Assembly: GCA_002007465.1 (NCBI GenBank)
Contig: LNAC01001206.1
Coordinates: 203,910-267,909 of the forward strand
From: Ailurus styani
Lineage: Eukaryota; Chordata; Mammalia; Carnivora; Ailuridae
Reading direction: 5' to 3'
Length of the DNA: 64,000 nt
Part shown: piece by piece, positions 10,134 through 22,534 of the stretch
Numbering within the stretch: the first letter of the stretch is position 1
How the letters are laid out: each line of letters starts with the position of its first letter
The notes under the pieces: generated by a model
What the model was told of the DNA's origin: nothing
The model's input: the letters and a program-made list of their open reading frames with translations, nothing else
Database searches by the model: none
Program-made: the position numbers and the translations under genes

Positions 10134-11070
10134 GTAAGTAGGAGAGGATCATAATTTGTGCCTAAGTTACAAAAACCTGAGCCCCATGTCGTAGCCATGT
10201 TAAAAACATGAATGAGGAGACAGGTCATGAGAAGACCAAGACAAGTGAAGCAGGAAAGCTTCCAGAATACTTGGCAGCACAGCCCGCACGGACTTCCTCA
10301 CCACACACACTTGGCATCAAGAGGCCATTCTGTACCTCAGGCCCTACCACTGCTGTTCCAGTTGTCAGGTGGGGACAAAACCAGTCAACTGCCAAAAGCA
10401 ACAGATCTTGACAAACGATGCTTTAGATTCTTCTCCCTACTACAGTCTTCGGCAGCTGCAACTTTCACCAGTTAAAAGAAGTAGTCTAGAAAGTCAGAAT
10501 CCAATTCGTGTTCTTTGGATTTGCCATTACATCGCTGTTTTCAAGTTGCAAAAGCAAATTAAATACCTGACAATTTGTGGTGATATTTAAACTCCTAGTC
10601 TAAAACCAAATTAAGAAAAAGTAATTTTAAAATAAAATGAATATCATGACCCCCAGTCAGGAGCTTATAGTTTTGAGCTCATGGTTTTCCTTTTTGGTGC
10701 CCACGGAGGTAAACAACCTATTCTAAGACAGAATATTATTAGACCATTTTCACATGTAACTTCTGGGTGTCTGGCTTATATACCATCTAATTCATCTTAA
10801 GGTTCCACCTAAATATTTTTGTTGCAAAAAACTATTTCAAAGCTCTGAACATATTTAAAATATATTTGGCTAACATTTACAAAAATAAAAAAGAATTTCT
10901 TGAATCGCCTAGGCTGTTTTTGCTTCTTTCTAAGCTATAGGACAAATAATCCTTATCTCCAAGGCAGAGGGCTGAAGAAATGCTAGCTACAGGCTAAGCA
11001 TCTGCATCTGCTCACAGCATGGCTGCTCTTCTCGCTGTCCTCCATGAGCCATGCCCTGGGCAGGCTGCAC

Positions 11071-11100
11071 CTGCATGAGAACAGCTTTGTTCTCATGCAG
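11071..11100. repeat. Perfect 12-bp inverted repeat, 6-nt loop
   Basis: CTGCATGAGAAC, loop AGCTTT, GTTCTCATGCAG: the arms are exact reverse complements. The stem is too short for a typical microRNA precursor unless bulged pairs outside it (GCAC with TGTG) also form. Confidence 0.85.
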
Positions 11101-12684
11101 TGTGTTACCTATGGTGTAGCATCTCTTCCAGCCGCAGGTCAGGGGCATGGTGCTCAGTCCTTCACATGGAGTGTGTGAAGACAAAAGCAGCTGTAACTGT
11201 TTGGAGACGTCTAGGTATTAAGAGCTCAAAGCTGATCCCCAAGATAATCTGAGAGCATTATATTATGCCCTGAAACTGTCCTGTTCTAATTCACCTGGTT
11301 TGAAGCATTGCTCTTGAGCACAAGAAATTTGGGATGGATAGCAGAAAGTTAGAGAAGTGGAGGCAATTTTTAATGGAAAAAAATTTAACTTTTTCTCTAC
11401 CAAATTAGCAAAGGAAAATACTTAAGAATACTCATTGGTATATCTTGCCAGATTACAGTAAATTTCTAGATGAATAGAAGGCTTCTTGGCTTGCTTTAAT
11501 TCCAAGTCACATCTGAGGATTCATCTTTGAGTCCCTGAGCAAGTCATGAGGAGAACCACAACCAAGACCCAGGCTGTCCCAGCACCACGCTAGAGGCTCC
11601 TGCCCATTCACTCCATCTCCACACAGAGCTCAGCTACTCCAAGACAAGCACCACCATCATGTCACCCAAGAAGGGGGAAATGGGTGACACAAGCAGCCCA
11701 CAGAACTTTTCCCTAATTAACCTCCATTCATAAAATGGCTCTTGGATTTTAATCCTGAAACTCCAGACAGCAAAGATTTCTCAACATGATGGCTTTTGGT
11801 GGATATTTATATGGAAGAAAACGTACATAAGACCCAAAACTCAGTACACTTAACAAAACCCTCCACAGGATAGTTAAAATCCAAAAACAGGTGGGGAGAA
11901 AAAAGTCAGAGTCATGTGACTTTATCTATGTAGGTATGTATTTTAGAATCACGTGACATTTTAAAAGCCTACCAAGTAGCAGAGGATGTGTAGAGGCAAC
12001 AGCAAGGTTATCCTTGAACAGATGGCAAAAGAAGACTTTCTTCTATAGAACAGTCTGACAGATTATACAGCCCCACATGGATAACCGTTATGGAAATCAG
12101 TAAGATGGTGAGCTCCACTTTGTAATTCTTTCCATCCTCAAACACCTCACACCTCCTCAGAAGATTTAATGCTATCTCCCCATTAGAGAGACTCTGCAGC
12201 AGCACCCAACCTGCTAACAGTCCCCAGACCAATTTCCAGAATCACCCCTGCCCAGTCCCGGCACGTAGCAGGTGCTGGGAGACCTCGCAACTGATGGGTA
12301 CATCCCCAGGCAACACATCATTCCATTTGCTTTAAAGATGGTGTCAAGGCCCTGGTTCCTTATCACAGCACCCTTTGGGATTCCTAAGAGAGATTCAAAT
12401 CTGGACTCTGTGTCAGAAATAGCTCAGTGTCTCCGGAGTGGAATTTCTCCTCTGAAGGACACTAATTCTCATGACTGGTCATGCCTCCTGTTTGTTTTGG
12501 CTACTTAAAGGATAGGAACCAAATATATTTTGATTTCTAATTTTGTCTTTTTCTTATCCTTATTTCCTCTTATCCCCTATTTTCGCACTTATTTCCCATT
12601 GTGGCATGCCATGATATGTTGGTATGTGGGATAAATGATTCTTCTATAAAAGGGCCAATGAAATATAATTAGCAACACAGAAAT

Positions 12685-12724
12685 AAAAGCCCAGCATAAA
12701 AAAATAAAAAAGCCCAGCATAAAA
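12685..12724 (+). repeat. 17-bp direct repeat, tandem duplication
   Basis: AAAAGCCCAGCATAAAA occurs at 12685-12701 and 12708-12724. Most simply a 23-bp tandem duplication; a minute A-rich insertion with target duplication is the alternative. Confidence 0.7.
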
Positions 12725-13217
12725 GAGGCCAAGTTTGCTAACAAACTTGGTTCAAAACCAGGAGATTATATTTTCTAATTCATCTCTTATGGTCTTTGAT
12801 TATTTGTAAAAGATAAAAATCCCTCTATAGAAGTCATCCAAAAAACTTGATAACGCCTTTAAAAGCTCTTTTAAAAATACGATTTTTTAGAGGCAGGCAT
12901 CTTTCTTAAAGATTTAAGTTTGCTAGATTGCAAATCTCCTACCCAGAACCTCATTTATTTCTCATCTGTCCTCAGAGTTTTAAGTGTCCCACAAGTAAAA
13001 ATCCACTAAGTATCACAGAACGCCTTGGTGACATTCATGGATCTAAGATCTTAAAATTATCATTCTGAAAAATAACAAATATAACAAACAGGGTAAAGAA
13101 TTAAGACTCTTCATATTTCCTAGGAGGATATACACCAAAATTTTAATAGTAGTTCTCTTCTCTGGACTTTAAAAATATAAAGGACTTGTTTCTTCTTTAT
13201 TCCTGGTTTGTTTGTTT

Positions 13218-13358
13218 GTTTTAAGTAGGCTCCAAGCTCAGTGTGGAGCCCAATGCAGAGCTTGAACTCACAACCCTGAGATCAAGACCTGAGTTGAGGT
13301 CAAGACCTGAGCTGAGATCAGGAGTCAGATGCTTAACTGACTGAGCCATCGAGGCTCA
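13218..13358 (-). mobile_element. Partial CAN SINE with internal duplication
   Basis: Antisense head and body (AGCTCAGTGTGGAGCCC, CTCACAACCCTGAGATC, TTAACTGACTGAGCCA). The block AAGACCTGAG around 13285-13310 is repeated. The T-tail side is short or lost. Confidence 0.85.
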
Positions 13359-15490
13359 GTTTACTCCTATTCTTATTCTCATTTTCTAAAATGAGAACAT
13401 TTTATAATCAGAAAAAGATTAAAATAGGAATCTATTTTATTTCTATTTGTTTTCCTTACCATTTTCTTGTTTTTTAAAAGCTGTCTTCATAACACTAGAT
13501 TAATGAATTAAGGCTGCCTTTTCTTACCAACATACAGTACTCCGTATCTAAATTAGAGGTTCCCCAATGGCAAAGAATCCTTTTGGGAATTATGAAGATC
13601 CCTGAGTATCCACTTGTTTAAAATTTTCCTCAGTTTCTGTCTAAAGCAGAGTATACATTCCTTCAACCTCCTCTACCCTACCTACTCTTTTAGACTTCAG
13701 ATAAAGTAGAGGCTTCCTTAATGTATTTTCTTCAAAATCCATTTGTAATCCTGACTAAAAAATAAATAGCTCTCTAATCCTGTTTAATGGTGAGGTTTTT
13801 ACCATCTAGAAACTGTTAGAAATGTTAAATACAAATCCCTAGCAATACCAGGAAAAGCTTTATTTTTTAAAAAGTGGTATTGATTTTATTTACACTATTT
13901 CCAGAAATACCACAGCTTCAAAAGCTTTGAAGACTAATTTTATAGGGCTTTGATCTGTTGAAAAGCCATCAGATTTCTTAGCATAAACATATCCCTGGGA
14001 GTAAAAAAAGTAAAATATGTAAACATCTGAGTTTTTAAATTAAAGTTAAGGCAGTTATTAGCAATGAGGTCTAGATGGTCAAAATATTGCTCTGAATCCA
14101 AATGACTAATTCTGATCTTAACTGGAAGGGAAAAATTTTCAGGAAATCAGTTTAGTCTGTAATTTAAGATAAAATTAGGAGAAGAATAAATAAGATTCTG
14201 GCCAAATGGTAGTTCCAGAAATTAATAGTTTACATTTTATTTCCCATTTCTAATGCATGAGTGTTCTGTGTGCAACTCAGCACTGTGGCCAAAACTCAAG
14301 AATCAAGTGTGTGCACTTGACTGTCACATATTCAAGAAACACTTTAAGAATAGGCTAGAAACAATGTGAACTCCAGGACACACCTGAAATTGTCAGGGGA
14401 AGCCCACACCACTGCTTCCTCCTCCCCCTACCCATACACACCCAAGTCGAGGAATAAACATACTACAAGATGTCTTTCCCATGAAATCACGGAAAGGTTT
14501 TGGGGCCAAAGCTTAGGAACTCAGACCTTGCAAAAACTCACAGATTGAAAACAAAAGGAAAAAAGAATTAGAAGTCATTCTCCAGGCTGGTTTAGATTTC
14601 TCCTGAACTGAAGAAATACACAAGGAGCCTCACTAAAGCTGACTACTCCCCACTCCACGGAGAGCCAAGAAAATCCAATGTTTGGGTGTACCTCTTCAGA
14701 TAACATGATCGCTGGAGGACTTTGGTCACAAACTGTCCCTGTCATTTACTGAGAAGGAAAATGTGTATATTTAGGAAAAACGTTTTAAAATCAAGGATGT
14801 TAGGCTCTGTGAAAGAACATTTACCCACCTGAGAATACATAAATGCCTAGAAGCCCACCTAGTTATGAATCTTAAAGGGATTTTTCTGGGAGTGCTCCCT
14901 TTTGAGAAATGTAAACAGGGTCACGTCATCCACAGGAAAAGCAGACAGGAAGCAAATGAGTAGGCTAGACTGCTTGTGCAAACCCAAGGACATGACCTTG
15001 GTTGGCCGGAGCCTGTCTCCTAGCTGGGGTATCCCTGGCCAGGAGGCTCCATCACGCCTCCGAGAGCCCCCTCCCTGATCAGCTCATATACATGTGATCA
15101 GATGCAGCCCCAAGACTTTGCTAGGAACCATCAAAGCTCCCAAACTAGTCACTATTTATGCCAGCAGAGACGGTTGGGGGGAGCTCACTTCATGTTTATG
15201 CAAATCTAAAGATCCCCAATGATGAAAGACAACCAACACTTTGCATGGGGTTTCTGCTCCATCCCAGGGGCTCCAGAAATGCTCTAGCCTGGGATCCACT
15301 GCAGAAAACCCCAAGCTGTCCCGTGGCTGCGAGCACCTAAGCATGTAGACACACAAGGGCCTCAGGGGTCAATCAGCAAAGGAACCTCAACTGCCAAGTG
15401 CTGTGGGCTAAGTGATAGCACATCTTCTGTGCGGGCTCCTATGTGGTCCTTCATGCACAGAGCAAGCCCAAAGCTTTAAAAATTAAGACA
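13359..15490. other. AT-rich unique sequence, no gene seen
   Basis: About 2.1 kb. No young repeat is visible and the only ORFs are 60-66 codons long. The low repeat content between 13.4 and 15.0 kb makes it a reasonable place to look for conserved noncoding sequence, but I see no direct sign of function. Confidence 0.4.
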
Positions 15491-15499
15491 TTAAAAATC

Positions 15500-15925
15500 A
15501 ATCACAGGCATGGGTAAATCGAATGTGGTATATCCATACAATGGAATATTATTTGACCATAAGTAAATAACAGTCCAATTCATGCTACAACATGGATGAT
15601 CCTTGAAGACATCATGCCAAGTAAAAGAAGCCAGACACGAAACATCACATATTGGATGATTCCATTTATAGGAAATGTCCACAATAGGCAAACCCATAGA
15701 GATAGAAAATCAGTTAGTGATTGCTAGGGGCTCTGGAAAAGACAGAAATGAGGAGTGACAGCTGATGGGTATGGAGGTGCTTTGGGGGCAGGGGGTAAAA
15801 TGTTCTGTTATTAGATAGTGGGGGTAGCTGTTTTGGGAAGGTATTAAAAACCCACTGAAGTGTACATTTTAAACGAGTGAATATGATGTCTGATTGATAG
15901 CTCAGTAAAAAACAATCATGCATTT
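15500..15925 (+). mobile_element. Ancient L1 3' end
   Basis: Sense L1 text: GTGGTATATCCATACAATGG, AATATTATTTGACCATAA, ACAACATGGATGATCC, then a long 3'UTR ending near CTGATTGATAGCTCAGTAAA. All frames are broken. Confidence 0.85.
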
Positions 15926-16249
15926 TTTGGTATGTAGGTTACACTCAGTGAAGAATTAAACTTTTAAAAAATGCTACAACTTCACATTTCACTAAGAACC
16001 ACCTCACATTAAAACAAGATTATTACTTAATTAGAAGAAATCAAGTTAATAGGAAAAACTGGATCTTAGATAACCTCAGGTTGTTTTCTAGAGCTGGGGG
16101 CGGGGGTTGGGGGAGAGGACTCAATTCTCATTCCACTGTAACTACATGGGATTTCCCCGCACTGAAGTATTTAAAAAAGCATATAAAATTAAGTTTGAGG
16201 CTTTCCAGTCCATTCATAGGTTTTTTTTAAATCAAAATAGTCAGGAAAC

Positions 16250-16340
16250 AGGTTATAGATACATGTATACTCACATGTGTAATTTATATGTTATGGATGT
16301 ATATGTATGTATTGTGTATGTATTACACATACAATGAATG
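16250..16340. repeat. TG/TA-rich low-complexity stretch
   Basis: Alternating ATGTAT and ACATAC words with weak dyads (TGTATGTATTACACATACA). No other assignment. Confidence 0.5.
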
Positions 16341-16419
16341 CCTAGTTTATAAGACACATCTTAGGAAGGAATATACACTTACACAAGGACACACAATACC
16401 CATTCCTGTTAAACATGTT

Positions 16420-17260
16420 CAACTTGGTACCATAACCGTCTACCTTATTCATCCCTCAGAACACCTCAAACAATCCTCATTTCTAACCACTGTTCCTCAA
16501 CCCACTTCATGGCCTCCTGCTACCATCTTCTGGAATCACTCTTCTAAGATCAAGAGCAACCCCTTACCTACCAAATCCAGCTGTCCGCACGCTCATTCCC
16601 ACAAACGCCTCTGCAGCATTCAGCCTTATAAAACACTCCCCACCCCCCGCCCACCATGTTGCAACAATCCCTAATTGGGTTCTAGGAATCTGTGTGCCCA
16701 ACTATCCTTACAGCTGTTGTTTGCTTCTCTTTCCACACAGGCACCCCCTCTGACGATCCTCCACATTTGAGGTTCCCCCCCAGTTCTGTGTGCTGCTCCC
16801 TTCCATGCTACACACTCACCTGAGGTGACAGCCTCCTCTTCCAAGCTGGTCTGGGTGCTAGACCGCTCCCACATTTCCAGTTGCTCACCAGACATCTCCA
16901 CCCAGAGGTCCCACATATTTCTCCAACTCTTTAAAACCAAACTGGATGATCTCCCTCATTCAATCTGCTGTTTATCTAAGCTCTCGAACCACAAATGTCA
17001 GAGCCATCACTGACTTCCTGTCTTGGAGGCGACTCACTGTTTTCATCTCTACAAGCCCAGGCCCTCCCCACAATCTCCACAGCCATCCGTCTCCAGGGTC
17101 TCACCCTCCAGGGTCTCAGCCTCCCAGTTCGGACAATCATACACCTGCTGATTCCACCTCCCTCGGCCCCAACACCCCACACATCACTCCAGACCTGTGA
17201 CAGAAACTCCCACCTCCCCGGGTCCTCCTGGCCTATAGAAGGGACTTGAACACCTGCCTT
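16420..17260 (+). mobile_element. L2-like fragment
   Basis: C/T-rich sense sequence; 16885-16920 (ACATCTCCACCCAGAGGTCCC) resembles the L2 ORF2 3' region and the pyrimidine-rich text continues to about 17220. Diverged, so the limits are approximate. ORFs on both strands here (up to 128 codons) are by-products of the biased composition. Confidence 0.45.
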
Positions 17261-17599
17261 GAAACACACAGGGCAAAGTGACTTCTCCTGCCTCAGCTGC
17301 CATCCCACCGAAGCTCACAAGCAGTGAGTAAAACCTCGAATGCACCAAGTTCCCGCATGACCCCAGCTTTTCACACAGTATTTGGCGATCTGTTACATTT
17401 ACCAATTTCTTGAATAATTAATACACTTAAAATGGAAAGACCCACAGAGTACAAATGGCTGTGGCATAAAGAATAGCTCATCCATTCAGTTGCCTGGTTT
17501 CCCTCCTTGCCAGTGACAACCAGATCTGGAGGAATCCTTCCAAAGAATGAATGCACTCAATGTCTTCTTTAGAATCTGTCTACTTCTGCTGGAATCTAA

Positions 17600-17787
17600 A
17601 AAAAAATAAAGATAGAAATACTAGATGACCCAGTAATTCCCCTTCTGGACATTTACCCAAAGAAAATGAAACCACCAATTTGAAAAGACATACGTATCCC
17701 TGTGTTTATTGCAGCATTATTTACAAGAGCTAAGACATGGAAGCAACTAAGTACCCCCTGATAGATGCGTGGATAGAGAAGAGGACA

Positions 17788-17830
<43 letters not shown>

Positions 17831-18030
17831 GATAATGTAGCCACGAGAGAGAAGAAAATCTTGCCATTCGTGACAACGTGCATAGACCTAGATGGTTATT
17901 ATACTAAGTAAAATAAGTCACAGAAAAAGAAATCCCCTATGATTTTGCTTATATGCATAATGTAATTAAAAAAAAACTAGACTCAAATACAGAGAACTGG
18001 TGGTTGCCAGTACCAACTCAAATGTCCCAT
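17600..18030 (+). mobile_element. Old L1 3' fragment with (AC)n
   Basis: ATGACCCAGTAATTCCCCTT, TATTGCAGCATTATTTACA, AGACATGGAAGCAACTAAG and GCATAGACCTAGATGG are sense ORF2 C-terminal and 3'UTR words. A microsatellite lies inside it. Confidence 0.88.
17789..17828 (+). repeat. (AC)20 microsatellite
   Basis: Twenty uninterrupted AC units inside the old L1. Likely length-polymorphic. Confidence 0.97.
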
Positions 18031-18165
18031 ATTTTATCAAACACTTGCTTTCCAAAGAAATCTGAAGAGTAAAATTCTCACTAACACGTCCAATAAGAAG
18101 AGCGACCCTTCAGGGTTGGGTACGCAACAACTAAATAGGAATTATACCTATGTACCTAATTCTTT

Positions 18166-18566
18166 TTTTTTAAAGATTTTTTTAAATTGGGTGCCTGGGT
18201 GGCTCAGTGGGTTGAGGCCTCTGCCTTCGGCTCAGGTCATGATCCAGGGTCCTGGGATCAAGGCCCGCATCGGGCTCCCTGCTCAATGGGGAGCCTGCTT
18301 CCTCCTCTCTCTCTCTGCCTACTTGTGATCTGCTCTCTCTCTCTCTCTGTGTCAAATAAATAAATAAAATCTTTAAAAAAAAAAAGATTTTTTTAAATTT
18401 ATTTGACAGAGAGAGATCACAAGTAGGCAGAGAGGTAGACAGAGAGAGGAGTAAGCAGGCTCCCTGCTGAGCAGGGAGCCTGATATGGGGCTTGATCCCA
18501 GGACCTTGAGATCATGACCTGAGCGAAGGCAGAGGCTTTAACCCACTGAGCCACCCAGGTGCCCGA
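18166..18566 (-). mobile_element. Outer CAN SINE of a nested pair
   Basis: Antisense SINE with T-tail at 18166 and head ending at about 18564. Duplication ATGTACCTAATTCTTT, 16 bp and exact, at 18150-18165 and 18567-18582. A sense SINE has inserted into its tail region (18189-18382). Confidence 0.95.
18189..18382 (+). mobile_element. Inner CAN SINE of a nested pair
   Basis: Sense SINE starting GGGTGCCTGGGTGGCTCAG with A-tail to 18382, inside the outer antisense SINE. Its own duplication AAAGATTTTTTTAAATT is an exact 17-mer at 18172-18188 and 18383-18399, made of outer-SINE tail sequence. It therefore inserted later. Confidence 0.96.
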
Positions 18567-18582
18567 ATGTACCTAATTCTTT

Positions 18583-19690
18583 AGAGAGTCAAATTATATC
18601 CTCTAATACACACTAAATGTAAGACATTCAGGAGATTTAATAGAAAAGGATTAAAAAGAACAAGAGATCCATTTTATTCATGTTCAGTAATAAAGCTCAT
18701 CTAGGGTCGGGGAAGAGCAAAACACTATCAACTCTGACTCCAGTCCCAGGAGTCTGCCCAGCTTCTCACCCCCTATCAAATCACATCTCAATAGATCTCA
18801 GCAAGAAAGCACTCTGTTCCTCCACAGACCTTTTTTTTTTTTTTTTTTTGGTGGGAAGGGGATGTTTCTAGCTTTAAAACAGAAAGACTGATCTTGGTCA
18901 AGAATGGGAAGAAAGGAAAATGAGAAAAATGTATATTAAAAACATAGCAGTAATGGAACACAGACATGAATGTGCTAACAGTAGCAATGGAAAGAGAAGC
19001 CCATTTGCAGATTTTCCCAGAGCACGTGTTTCAGGCTATGTGCTTTAGTCAGGCCCTTAATTTAAGAGATGTGTTGTGTTTGGAACTATCAAAAACACTC
19101 ACAGCTAGAAAACAACATGAGGGGCAACGATCATCATTGGAAAATGCACAAGGTCTACGTGGAAAGGACTCAGGATGTATTTTTTAAACACATAAGTCGC
19201 TCAATGAAATGACTTGGTTTAAGTGAACTTGTTTCCAAAAAAGCTTTCACTGAGTATTTTACAATTAACTTTCAAATAAATCCTGTGAGCACTTTAATCT
19301 GTTTTGCCACACACTTTCTATTAAGAGCAATAGAAACCTCAATGTGTGATATGACTGGAACATTCTGGCCAGAAGCTCCTGCAGGAACCCAGCAGCAGTG
19401 CACGGGGGACAGAAGAAAAGTAATGACCGATCAAGTCCCTCCTAAATTGGAAGGTTGCTAAAATCCAAAACCACCTTGCTTGACGATGTGGTTCTAGAGA
19501 CCGTAAGGTTCAAACTGCTTTTAGAACCATCAGCTCTAGAAGAAATGCCTCACGGGGAGGAAGAGTGAGTGGCAGGTGAGGCTAGTGACTGAAGACAGAC
19601 TCACATAGCCTACACATATTATCAGAATAAAAAGTACGTCTGGGAGAACTGATTCGCTGGGCCTCACGGAAGAGGCCTCTTCTCCCCGGC
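18583..19690. other. Unique sequence with a T-tract
   Basis: About 1.1 kb without a recognised repeat apart from T19 at 18831-18849. ORFs reach only 73 codons. No exon or RNA gene seen. Confidence 0.4.
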
Positions 19691-20095
19691 CTGTGACAGC
19701 TGACCCCCATTACCTCCGTGCACCACTCTCCACCCCTCCCCACTCATGAGCTTCCCCAAGTGTCACTGGGCCAGTCGCCTTTCCAAGGCCCCACATGCTG
19801 ACAATGACATGCTGTGACCTGGCCCAGCCCGTGGTCTTGCTGTTTCCCACCTGGAGAAGTCTTCACACCCCTCTGAAAGCTTACCCTCCTGACACCCCTG
19901 TCTGTACATTCCCTCCTGCCAACTACACCCCCACTCTCAAGGGAACCCAGCTCATCTTTTAGGATGATTTGGATTCCCGGCTGCTCACCAGTTTGTATAT
20001 TCCTTGAAGGGAGACACTTAACTTTCTTAAGCTCTAAATCCCAAGCACCTACTAGTCCTTAGGACACAGACTTTCAATTATGTTGTTGAAAGCAA
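19690..20095 (+). mobile_element. L2 3' region
   Basis: Sense L2-like text: CCTGGAGAAGTCTTCACACC, GTATATTCCTTGAAGGGAGAC, AATCCCAAGCACCTACTAG follow the order of the L2 3' end (treatment of 'stop, 3'UTR, CCTGGCAC' region). Diverged. Confidence 0.5.
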
Positions 20096-20149
20096 AGCTC
20101 CATGCCAAGCAACTAATCTCCCACTAATGAACTGACCGATGAGCAGAGA

Positions 20150-20870
20150 GATGTTCAACAGTCATAATACACAACTGGTCATGAGAATGCATCTGACAGC
20201 CTTTAGATTGGCACGACCACCAAAAAACTGGTGGATAGGATAGTCAGTGTCCCCAGGGCTAGGTGGAGATGGCATCCTCTCCTAGATGGTCAGAAATATG
20301 GACTGGGATGGCCACAAACAGCATGGAAATACACAACAAAACCCAAAACTCAAGCCTACCTTTATGACTTCATAATACAAAAATATTGTAAGATGTACAA
20401 AAATACACATAGCACCAGGGATTGCTCGCCATGCTTTGAGAAAGCTAGACAGCCTAGAAGTTTATTGATGAGGGCGATCACTGAGTTATGGTGGCACACA
20501 CGTACCATGGCCTATAACATACCATTAAAAGATAGACTAGACATACAAATAAGGGAAGATATCAAGGTAAATTAAGTTGCAAATATGTAGAACCTGACCC
20601 GATTCATGTTAAAAAAAAAAAAAAAGCTGGGTATTTGTGGAAGGGGATAGAAAAAGCCCTGAAAGCAAAACTCAGCAAACCCAAGGTGCCCCCCAACCCC
20701 TTCCAGAACGAACCAGAGTGTGGAAGTCCATGCACATCAGCCCTCATGGTGGGGGCAAAGGGGAAGGAAGTAGCGTGAGGGTCGGTTTCACAATTTTATT
20801 AATAATAGGACTATTAATGGGACTTGCTATGACATGTATTTAAAAATCTTTTGTTAATTTTTTTTTATGC
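20150..20870 (+). mobile_element. Very old L1 fragment
   Basis: Weak but ordered L1 3' similarity: AGAATGCATCTGACAGCC near 20182, GAAGATATCAAGGTAAATTAAGT near 20555, then an A15 run and 3'UTR-like text to about 20870. The 114-codon ORF at 20231-20575 lies in this repeat and is not treated as a gene. Confidence 0.5.
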
Positions 20871-20879
20871 AGCAAAAGA

Positions 20880-21835
20880 GGGAAGGCAGGGACATTTACT
20901 GACAGAAGTCTGCGATGACAAGGAGGATTCTGAGTCCTAGGTCTTAAGGGACAAATCTCTAAGGAGAGTGTACAGCTGACCTCAACTTTGCACTCCCAAA
21001 CCTCAGCTCCACCATCAACTGAGGCACAAAAGACAAGTCAGTGCTTTCCAAATGAGCATCTCAGTCTGCAGAGCAAATGCTTTTGTCAAAATATGCAGAT
21101 AAATAGTACACACCTTCAAAGAGCGTTGGTAGGTATTTATTAAGTCCTTAAGGAAGTCTTCCTATTGCTCTTGATTCAGAAGGGTTTTGTCTATTTAATA
21201 CTACACTTAAGGGATAAGCCAGAAAAGGACAGTTGCGATGCTCCGTCCTTCCTAAGAACCAGAAAGCAAAGTCTGAGCCCTACACCTGTGGGCCTGTTTC
21301 AATCACTTTCCAATAACTGTCATTATCACCATTTTATAACTGGTGGCAATGTGTAGGGGGATGCAACTAGAGGACTGCCACTCGACCCAGCTGGGCCCCT
21401 ACCTGTGCTAACCCTCCTCCAGCCAATTAACTCTAAAATGGTTCTTTATAAACAGTTCTAAAAACAAAGCAAAAGTAAGTAAATTACACAAAGAAAGGGA
21501 CAGGACTGAAAGGAAAAGGATGAGTCCCATTCGGCCCTCTCCCCGCCCTGAAAATGACAGTAAATTCGGAGATGTTCCCAAAGCTTTGGTTTAAAGGGTG
21601 TTCCAGGTTTTCTAGAGACCCTTTCATAAAAAAGCTGAGAACTCGGAGATGATCCAATTTACTCAACCAATGCACCTGTGCACATGCACGCACACACGCA
21701 CTTGTCCATGAGTAATCTAGGATAGTCCTTTCTAGTCCCCTCTAGAACTTTCTAGAACTAGTCACACACCTGCCTCGGTTCTTTGCTCCCATCAATTGGC
21801 TACAGGATCCTAGCCAAGAGGGCCCATTATCTGGG
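20880..21835. other. Unassigned sequence
   Basis: About 950 bp, no recognised repeat, no ORF above 69 codons, no motif I can name. Confidence 0.4.
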
Positions 21836-21839
21836 TTGT

Positions 21840-22060
21840 TAAGAAGTCTGCACAGGGAACCAGGACGCTTTCCTGACCACCTACAGCATTTATCCTTTAT
21901 CCACCCTCCTTCACAGCAGTGGATCCTGCTTTACTCTTGTAGTATTTCCTACTTGTTAAGCTTATATTTCCAATTAAATATAAGTTCCCTAAAGCAAGGG
22001 ATCATATCTTAACAGTTCTTTAGAGGTCTGCACGAGATCAATGCTTTTCTAAATACACTC
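21840..22060 (+). mobile_element. Possible L2 3' fragment
   Basis: AAATATAAGTTCCCTAAAGC and AAGGGATCATATCTTAACAG fit the diverged L2 words 'AGACTGTAAGCTCC..GGGCAGGGACCGTGTCTT'. Weak. Confidence 0.35.
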
Positions 22061-22324
22061 CAGCTGGTGGGGGAAAAACAAACCTACTGATGGTTCCCAT
22101 TACTATTCCGTGTTTGAATCCCAGCACTTCCTCTATTACTATAAACTCAGGGAGCATACTGAAAGAGCACCCAGGGGTTGCTTAAACCTTCTGGTAGTTT
22201 TGTGATTTGGACAAAGTCCGGTCCCTCTTTAGCCCCCACTTCTTCCTGGTTGAGGATAAAGTCACTGGACCCAGGACAAGGGCAGCAGAATGGCAGCAAA
22301 CTCACCTTTGGAGAGCCCCTGCTA

Positions 22325-22420
22325 AGTGCCAGGTACCTTACGTGTCATTTCATTTAAACTCTACAAGATCCTAGGAGGTAAGAACTGTTATCTTTGTCTG
22401 AAGGAGATTTCTAGGGCTCT
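22325..22420 (-). mobile_element. MIR fragment
   Basis: TAAGTGCCAGGTACCTTACG, ATTTCATTTAAACTCTACAA and TAGGAGGTAAGAACTGTTAT are the antisense MIR 3' half in order. Confidence 0.7.
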
Positions 22421-22534
22421 GATCTGTCCAGTTCTCACACTACAAGGAAGGAGAGCTGGAAGGGTCAGTAGAGAAGGACCAAAACCAACAGCAATGACTG
22501 GGGGGAAAACCACAAAATAATGAGTAAAAGAACA

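Larger units (their letters stand above)
10145..13204. other. Mostly unique sequence, no gene seen
   Basis: About 3 kb with no recognised transposon and no convincing exon. ORFs of 60-87 codons are scattered on both strands without family resemblance. Contents worth noting are a perfect hairpin at 11071-11100 and a short direct repeat at 12685-12724. A regulatory or lncRNA role cannot be judged without alignment to other genomes. Confidence 0.4.

Noticed and set aside
12685..12724. Direct repeat around a 6-bp A-rich spacer, considered as another tail-only insertion
   Set aside because: The insert is too short and the repeat itself A-rich. A simple tandem duplication is enough.
16288..17308. 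Several overlapping ORFs of 60-128 codons on both strands
   Set aside because: Biased C/T-rich composition within a likely L2 fragment gives stop-poor frames; no recognisable protein.
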